From positions 1 to 54,449 of the forward strand of contig CAJPFJ010000012.1 of the NCBI GenBank assembly GCA_905339155.1: a DNA stretch of 54,449 bases, given 5' to 3'. This document shows positions 49,957-54,449 of the stretch, piece after piece (positions within the stretch are counted from its first letter, which is position 1; every line of letters starts with the position of its first letter). The notes beneath the pieces are model-generated. The model saw only the letters and a list, made by a program, of their open reading frames with translations. It was not told the origin of the DNA and did no database searches. Origin of the DNA: Methanosarcinales archaeon (GTDB lineage: Archaea > Halobacteriota > Methanosarcinia > Methanosarcinales > Methanoperedenaceae). The translations under genes were made by a program, and so were the position numbers.

Positions 49957-50283
49957 ATGACTGAAATGTCAGATATGATCAAGAAAATGGGATTGTTCGG
50001 GATAGGTGTAATATCCCTTACACAGGAAAAGATCGAGGAATTTTCACAGGAAATGATAAAAAAAGGGGAGATCAGCAGGGAAGAAGGGAAAAAATTCGTT
50101 AGGGAAGTTCTTTCAGAACAAGAAAAACAGATGAAAGAATTTGAAGGAAAGATCCATGAGAAAGTAAAGGAAACTTTTGAAAAAAGCGGCGTAGTGATGA
50201 AAAGTGATGTTGCCGCTCTTGAGAAAAAAATCGAGAAGCTTGAAAAGACAATCCAGGCAATGGCAAAAAAAGAACCAAAATAG
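49957..50283 (+). CDS. Phasin-like coiled-coil protein
   Basis: A 108-residue helical protein. LTQEKIEEFSQEMIKKGEIS and the charged heptad C-terminus (VAALEKKIEKLEKTI) match the phasin superfamily regulators found before ABC1 kinases in many organisms. A ribosome site GGAGG precedes the ATG. It is 18 bases upstream of the ABC1 gene, so they form an operon. Confidence 0.75.
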   Translation: MTEMSDMIKKMGLFGIGVISLTQEKIEEFSQEMIKKGEISREEGKKFVREVLSEQEKQMKEFEGKIHEKVKETFEKSGVVMKSDVAALEKKIEKLEKTIQAMAKKEPK

Positions 50284-50301
50284 AATTCCAGGAAATACAC
50301 C

Positions 50302-51987
50302 TTGAGTCTGCTTGACAAACAATACGTTTACGTGAGACGATACAGGCAAATCGTCGACGTAATGATCAAGCATGGTTTCGGATACCTTGTAGACAGGTTT
50401 GGGCTTCGTCCTTTCAGGTCATTGCGAGATAAACTGTTCGGGCCTAAACCACTCAAGGAAGAAATGCTCATACTTTCGGAGGCGCAAAGGTTTCGGCTGA
50501 CATTGGAAGAACTGGGGCCTACTTTTATTAAATTCGGGCAGATACTAAGTACAAGGCATGACCTTATCCCGGAAGCATACATAAAGGAACTGGAAAAGCT
50601 CCAGGACCGCGTTCCACCTTTTGAATTCCTGGAAGCAAAAAAGGTTATCGAGAGGGAATTCGGGAAAAAGCTCGATGAAATTTTCCGGACATTCGAACAA
50701 GAACAAATAGCTGCTGCTTCAATAGGGCAGGTCTATCGAGCTACATTATTCGAAGGCGAAGAAGTTGCGGTCAAGGTCATGAGACCCGGTGTGGAGGAAA
50801 TTATCGAGACTGACCTTACAATATTAATGAGTATGGCAAAATTTGCCCAAAAGCACATAAAGGAAAGCAAGTTTTTCAACCCTGTTGGTTTTGTGGATGA
50901 ATTTTCCCGTATAATCAGATTTGAGGTAGATTATAGCCATGAAGCCCAGAATGCAGAGCGGTTTTTCTCAAATTTCCAGGGAAGCAAGACCGTAAAGATC
51001 CCAAAAATGTATCTGGAATATACAACGAAGCATGTTCTTTGCCAGGAATTTTCAGATGGAATAAAAATTACGGATATTGAAAAAATCGATGCAGCTGGAC
51101 TTGATAAGAAAAAAATATCAACAGACCTTGCAAATGCATATTTGAAAATGGTATTTGAAGATGGTTTTTACCATGCTGACCCGCATCCGGGTAATATTCT
51201 TGTATCGAGTGATGGGAAAATCATCTTTCTTGATTTCGGGATGGCAGGATACATTGATCTGATACTTCGCGAAAATCTCACAAATCTTATAATAGCGATA
51301 CAATTGGATGATATCGATGTTCTTATTGAAGCTTTATCTGAGCTGGGACTTATCAGCGATTCAGGAAGCGAAAGCCTTGCACTTCGGACAAAACTTGAAG
51401 ACCTTTTAAACAAGTATTACAGCCTGTCAAGCAAATTCATTGACCCTACTGCATTCCTGCGTGACATCATCGATATTTTTTCGCGAACAAAAGGCAGGAT
51501 ACCGACGAATTTAATGCTTTTGTCAAAAACACTTGTCATAAGGGATGAGATAAGCAGAAAGATTGATCCGGATCATAATTTTGGAGAAATGACCCGGCCC
51601 TATGTCAAAAAAATGCTTGGAGAGCGTACAAAGGCTTCACACATATTAAAGAGCGCCGGAAAAACAATGCTGGATCTCGTTAATCTTATGAAAAATTTCC
51701 CACGGAGATTAAATCATTTACTTACAAAAGCTGAAAAAGGGACACTCAAACTTGAACTTGAGCATCTGGGGCTTGATGGTCTTGTCGAGGAAATGGATAT
51801 AATGAGCAACAGGTTGTCCTTTAGTATGATAATTGCTGCGCTGATCGTGGGTTCTTCACTTATTATCCAGACCAGGATGTCACCGAGTCTGTTCGGGGTG
51901 CCCCTTCTTGGTATAATAGGGTTCCTTATCGCAGGATTCCTGGGGTTAGGGCTCCTTATTTCCATAATCAGGTCGGGAAAATGGTGA
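50302..51987 (+). CDS. ABC1/UbiB-family atypical kinase
   Basis: A 561-residue protein. The signature KFGQILSTRHDLIP (KxGQ motif, near 75), AAASIGQVYRA (Ala-rich nucleotide loop, near 137), HADPHPGNIL (catalytic, near 295) and FLDFGMAG (metal site, near 312) are all present, and two hydrophobic helices end the protein. In bacteria and mitochondria the family supports quinone synthesis; in archaea the lipid target is not known. It starts at a TTG after CCAGGAA. Confidence 0.92.
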   Translation: MSLLDKQYVYVRRYRQIVDVMIKHGFGYLVDRFGLRPFRSLRDKLFGPKPLKEEMLILSEAQRFRLTLEELGPTFIKFGQILSTRHDLIPEAYIKELEKLQDRVPPFEFLEAKKVIEREFGKKLDEIFRTFEQEQIAAASIGQVYRATLFEGEEVAVKVMRPGVEEIIETDLTILMSMAKFAQKHIKESKFFNPVGFVDEFSRIIRFEVDYSHEAQNAERFFSNFQGSKTVKIPKMYLEYTTKHVLCQEFSDGIKITDIEKIDAAGLDKKKISTDLANAYLKMVFEDGFYHADPHPGNILVSSDGKIIFLDFGMAGYIDLILRENLTNLIIAIQLDDIDVLIEALSELGLISDSGSESLALRTKLEDLLNKYYSLSSKFIDPTAFLRDIIDIFSRTKGRIPTNLMLLSKTLVIRDEISRKIDPDHNFGEMTRPYVKKMLGERTKASHILKSAGKTMLDLVNLMKNFPRRLNHLLTKAEKGTLKLELEHLGLDGLVEEMDIMSNRLSFSMIIAALIVGSSLIIQTRMSPSLFGVPLLGIIGFLIAGFLGLGLLISIIRSGKW

Positions 51988-51994
51988 TTTTAAA

Positions 51995-52201
51995 CTATAA
52001 CCTTACAATCCCCGCACTCTGGCATTTTTTCAGGTGTTTGAACATTTCCTTCGGCATTGGCAGATCCTGATGTATGAAAGCATAATCGATTTGCAGACAA
52101 AGCATGATTGCATTGCGTTCTGGTGTTCCTTTCTTACATACTTCTATTGCCAGATTCGCCTCTGGCATGATTTCAATATTCCCTGTTTGTTTATTGATCA
52201 T
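51995..52201 (-). CDS. Unknown 68-residue protein
   Basis: A small mixed protein (IEIMPEANLAIEVCKKGTPE; KEMFKHLKKCQSAGIVRL). GGGGGA precedes the ATG, and its stop is 7 bases from the convergent ABC1 gene. No family recognised. Confidence 0.5.
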   Translation of the reverse strand: MINKQTGNIEIMPEANLAIEVCKKGTPERNAIMLCLQIDYAFIHQDLPMPKEMFKHLKKCQSAGIVRL

Positions 52202-52212
52202 ATATTCCCCCG

Positions 52213-52386
52213 CTATCCATTGTAAAAGGCGTCAGGCGCATCGTATTTTATCCTGAAATGGATATTGTACCAATCAAGGATTTCGATTTTACTGACCGAA
52301 TGAGAGGAACGATATCGCATCAAGTTGTAATACGAACAATTCACCCACATCCTGCATGGGCATATCTTCATAGCACATCCATTCAT
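52213..52386 (-). CDS. Unknown 57-residue protein
   Basis: The frame begins MNGCAMKICPCRMWVNCSYY and ends YDAPDAFYNG-stop, 11 bases before the next gene. Several Cys near the start may bind metal. There is no strong ribosome site, so it is uncertain. It is divergent from thiI; the gap 52387-52565 carries AT-rich promoter-like sequence (TAATATATAAAACC). Confidence 0.4.
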   Translation of the reverse strand: MNGCAMKICPCRMWVNCSYYNLMRYRSSHSVSKIEILDWYNIHFRIKYDAPDAFYNG

Positions 52387-52565
52387 AGCCTAACCCTTCT
52401 TCCTTAATAAATAATATTGAATGTATTAATATATAAAACCATTGGTTAAGAACATTTAAGCTGCAAAAAAATCATGGTAATAAATAATAGGTGAAGATTT
52501 TTATCTCATATCCTTATATCCATCTTAAGTCCATATTCGTGAATCTAACAAAAGGTGAAAATATT

Positions 52566-53732
52566 TTGAAAATTACTGATGTGATAATAGTCAGATACGA
52601 CGAACTTGCCCTCAAGAGTAAGAATGTTCGGACAAGATATGAGCAGATACTGGTCAGGAATTTGAAATCAATGCTCAAATCAGAAGGCTGCAATTTTTCC
52701 AATATAACACGTGAAATGGGGCGGGTTTTCATACATTCCGATGACCCGAAGGCTATAAAAAGCGCTGCAAGAGTATTTGGTGTTGTTTCTGTAAGCCCGG
52801 CTTACACTTGTGAAGCTACACTTACATCCGCAGCAGGTTCATGCGCAGGAATTGCCGGTGATGTTCTAAAAGAAGGCCAATCATTTGCAATAAGGGCGCG
52901 CAGAGCGGGAAATCATGATTTTACATCCAGGCATATAGGTATTGCCTGTGGTGATGCTGTATTTGAGAAAATGAACGGCAATGTCACGGTTGACCTTGAA
53001 AATCCTGATGTTGAAATATTCGTGGAATTAAGGCAGGAAAAAGGTTATGTGTTCACAGGATCGGTTAAAGGCGTGGGAGGGCTGCCCCTTGGAACGCAGG
53101 GTAAAATGGTCGCCCTTGTTTCAGGGGGAATAGATTCACCTGTTGCTGCATGGTTAATGATGAAACGGGGTTGCGATATAATTCCCCTGTATTTGAATAA
53201 TGATCCGTTTTCCGATGAGAGCACGCGCAAGAGAGCGATGAGCTGCATTGATGTGCTCCAGAAATGGTCCCCGCATAAGAAATTAACCATTTATGAAGCT
53301 CCACATGGCGAAAACTTACTGGCTTTCCTGAGCAATTGCAATAACAGGCTCAACTGTGTACTGTGCAGGCGCATGATGTACAGGATCGCAGGTGAAGTAC
53401 TGAAAATGGAAGATGCGCACGGAATAATCACGGGCTCATCCCTTGGTCAGGTGGCTTCCCAGACATCAGAAAATATGCTTGCTGAGATGTATGGGATGGA
53501 ATACCCGATTTATCATCCCCTTATCGGGCTTGATAAACTCGAGATAACCAACATGGCAAGAAATATTGGCACATTAGAGCCATCCACAAAACCAGCTACA
53601 TGCTGCATGGCCGTACCTGAATACCCATCAACAGCATCGAAACCAAAAGAAGTCGTGGAAGCTGAAAAACTTATAGATGTCCCTGGGCTTGTGGATAACA
53701 TGTTGAAAAATATTAAGAAATTCACCCGGTGA
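52566..53732 (+). CDS. thiI: tRNA 4-thiouridine synthetase ThiI
   Basis: A 388-residue protein. The N-terminal ferredoxin-like and THUMP domains (residues about 10-165) are followed by the PP-loop SGGIDSPVAAW (near 186) and GIITGSSLGQVASQT (near 290). It adenylates U8 of tRNA and inserts sulfur; it may also serve thiamine synthesis. There is no rhodanese domain. Cys near the end (ATCCMAVPEYP) and an inner CVLC pair could carry the sulfur. I chose the TTG at 52566, which follows AAAGGTG; an in-frame GTG 75 bases upstream has no such site. Confidence 0.9.
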   Translation: MKITDVIIVRYDELALKSKNVRTRYEQILVRNLKSMLKSEGCNFSNITREMGRVFIHSDDPKAIKSAARVFGVVSVSPAYTCEATLTSAAGSCAGIAGDVLKEGQSFAIRARRAGNHDFTSRHIGIACGDAVFEKMNGNVTVDLENPDVEIFVELRQEKGYVFTGSVKGVGGLPLGTQGKMVALVSGGIDSPVAAWLMMKRGCDIIPLYLNNDPFSDESTRKRAMSCIDVLQKWSPHKKLTIYEAPHGENLLAFLSNCNNRLNCVLCRRMMYRIAGEVLKMEDAHGIITGSSLGQVASQTSENMLAEMYGMEYPIYHPLIGLDKLEITNMARNIGTLEPSTKPATCCMAVPEYPSTASKPKEVVEAEKLIDVPGLVDNMLKNIKKFTR

Positions 53733-54213
53733 TTCTTTTTCCAATAATCAACAGTGAGACCGCTAATAACAGGTATAATACCTGGAATCCCGGGGTTTCC
53801 TTTGGTAATTTCCCGCGTGACTCCTGTATAGTTTGCACCATATCTTCAGGTCCGAGATATCCGACATGGCGTGATATCTCACTGCCTTTCGGGTCAAGGA
53901 AAACGATTGTAGGATAATATGCTATTTTATATTTTCTTTCAATATCGATCCTTATCTGCGTATTTACTTTTATAGCAATAAAATCCTTCAGTTCGGAAAC
54001 AACACGCGGATCCGGATAGGTACTATTTTCCATTACTATGCATGGGCCGCACCAATCGGCGTAAAAATCAAGAATTACGGGTTTTTCCATTGAGCTGGCA
54101 GCATCCATACCTTTTTCATAATTGTACCATTGTGTAGTTTCGGCATTTGCAGGAATGATCAATAAAAGCATTATTAATAGCATTAAAAATAATAATATTA
54201 CTGATTTTCGCAT
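53722..54213 (-). CDS. Membrane-anchored thioredoxin-like protein
   Basis: This 163-residue protein has a signal segment at residues 3-22 (ending PANAE), a thioredoxin fold with the CxxC pair in FYADWCGPC (near 50), the cis-Pro loop YYPTIVFLD (near 100), and a C-terminal hydrophobic helix (VLYLLLAVSLLIIGK). It should sit outside the membrane and reduce or isomerise disulfides. It overlaps the convergent thiI end by 11 bases. The start at 54213 is the one just before the signal segment. Confidence 0.85.
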   Translation of the reverse strand: MRKSVILLFLMLLIMLLLIIPANAETTQWYNYEKGMDAASSMEKPVILDFYADWCGPCIVMENSTYPDPRVVSELKDFIAIKVNTQIRIDIERKYKIAYYPTIVFLDPKGSEISRHVGYLGPEDMVQTIQESRGKLPKETPGFQVLYLLLAVSLLIIGKRITG

Positions 54214-54237
54214 CAGGATAGAATTATCTTTATAGGT

Positions 54238-54272
54238 GTGACATCCTCCCCGGCCTAAAGGCACGGAGCTTC
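54238..54272 (-). repeat. IS605-type end with terminal hairpin
   Basis: On the minus strand, CTCCGTGCC-TTTA-GGCCGGGGAG followed by GATGTCA lies just after the TnpB stop. This hairpin layout is typical of IS605/IS1341 right ends and of the guide (omega) RNA 3' part. It is 25 bases from the thioredoxin start, so the insertion sits in that gene's promoter. Confidence 0.55.
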
Positions 54273-54277
54273 CATTC

Positions 54278-54449
54278 TTACGCACTCGCATGTGGTTTTT
54301 CTCCTTTGATGTTCATCTGCGCTTTCAGCCAGTCATCTTGGCATCGAAAAGCTATATTGTATGCACCTGTTATATCTGCATCTTCTTTTGAATTACAGGA
54401 ATAGCAAAGGATATATGAACTATCGCTTAACCATGTCCTTGTTATCAAT
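54278..54449 (-). CDS. tnpB: TnpB-like transposon protein, C-terminal part
   Basis: The frame enters from beyond the right edge and ends at 54278. It has the second half of the TnpB zinc finger, CYSC, then NSKEDADITGAYNIA with the conserved catalytic Asp, and a short tail (QMNIKGEKPHASA-stop). TnpB is an RNA-guided nuclease carried by IS605-type transposons. Only about 56 residues are visible, so whether it is intact cannot be judged. Confidence 0.7.
   Translation of the reverse strand, partial: LITRTWLSDSSYILCYSCNSKEDADITGAYNIAFRCQDDWLKAQMNIKGEKPHASA

Overview
The window reads as a stretch of euryarchaeal chromosome split by a roughly 38 kb accessory element. Archaeal signs are TATA-type promoters with leaderless or short-leader starts, an archaeal Trm1 and RpiA, a ThiI that ends without a rhodanese domain, HxlR and ArsR regulators, an archaeal-type thymidylate synthase and an RPA-like N-terminal fold. 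A methanogen or anaerobic-methanotroph relative (Methanosarcinales type) is my best guess, from gene content only.

Layout. 1-5134: redox and sulfur genes (SHOCT peptide, DUF5714-like, ArsR, DsrE-like, OsmC, double-cubane 2-hydroxyacyl-CoA-dehydratase-like protein and its ATPase activator), then an HxlR regulator divergent from a tiny Cys protein and a CopD-like membrane protein. 5412-7263: rpiA convergent with a sugar-nucleotide pyrophosphorylase. About 7362-9322: a group II intron with its reverse transcriptase, sitting exactly at the left junction of the element and cutting off the last gene of the element's operon. 9299-47402: the element, almost all on the minus strand, in tightly packed and often overlapping genes. 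47497-47603: a predicted three-way-junction RNA on the plus strand at the right edge. 47942-54449: chromosomal housekeeping again (trm1, radical SAM activase, phasin-like, ABC1 kinase, thiI, thioredoxin) and the start of an IS605-type TnpB.

The element looks like a plasmid or virus-derived replicon, with a replication and repair kit but no recognisable integrase, capsid or terminase. Reading along the minus strand it has: small Zn-ribbon proteins, an RPA-N/winged-helix protein, an AbrB-like protein with a palindromic operator, a PolB-type exonuclease, an XPF-type nuclease, a primase-helicase, DUF932, thymidylate synthase, Cys-rich peptides, a phage Gp37-type radical SAM protein and a second PrimPol-like protein. 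These are followed by an AT-rich defence island, RadC, a DNA methyltransferase-SNF2 fusion, a DUF1848 radical SAM protein, many small unknowns, and finally Ku, an ATP-dependent ligase, a 708-aa unknown, an E1/ThiF-like enzyme and a 166-aa protein ending in Gly-Gly.

Two things look new. First, the defence island (26814-32384) couples a McrB-like AAA+ motor and a DUF2357/PD-(D/E)XK McrC-like nuclease to three consecutive proteins. Their N-termini are unrelated, but all three end in the same ~62-residue C-terminal module, as if several sensors plug into one effector through a shared docking tail. Second, four intergenic spots on the element carry the same ~50-60 nt three-way-junction structure, with compensatory changes between copies; a fifth, divergent structure of the same plan lies at 46440-46485. 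The Ku-ligase-E1-(Gly-Gly) operon is a third unusual combination. Functions for these systems are inferred; no searches or folding programs were run.
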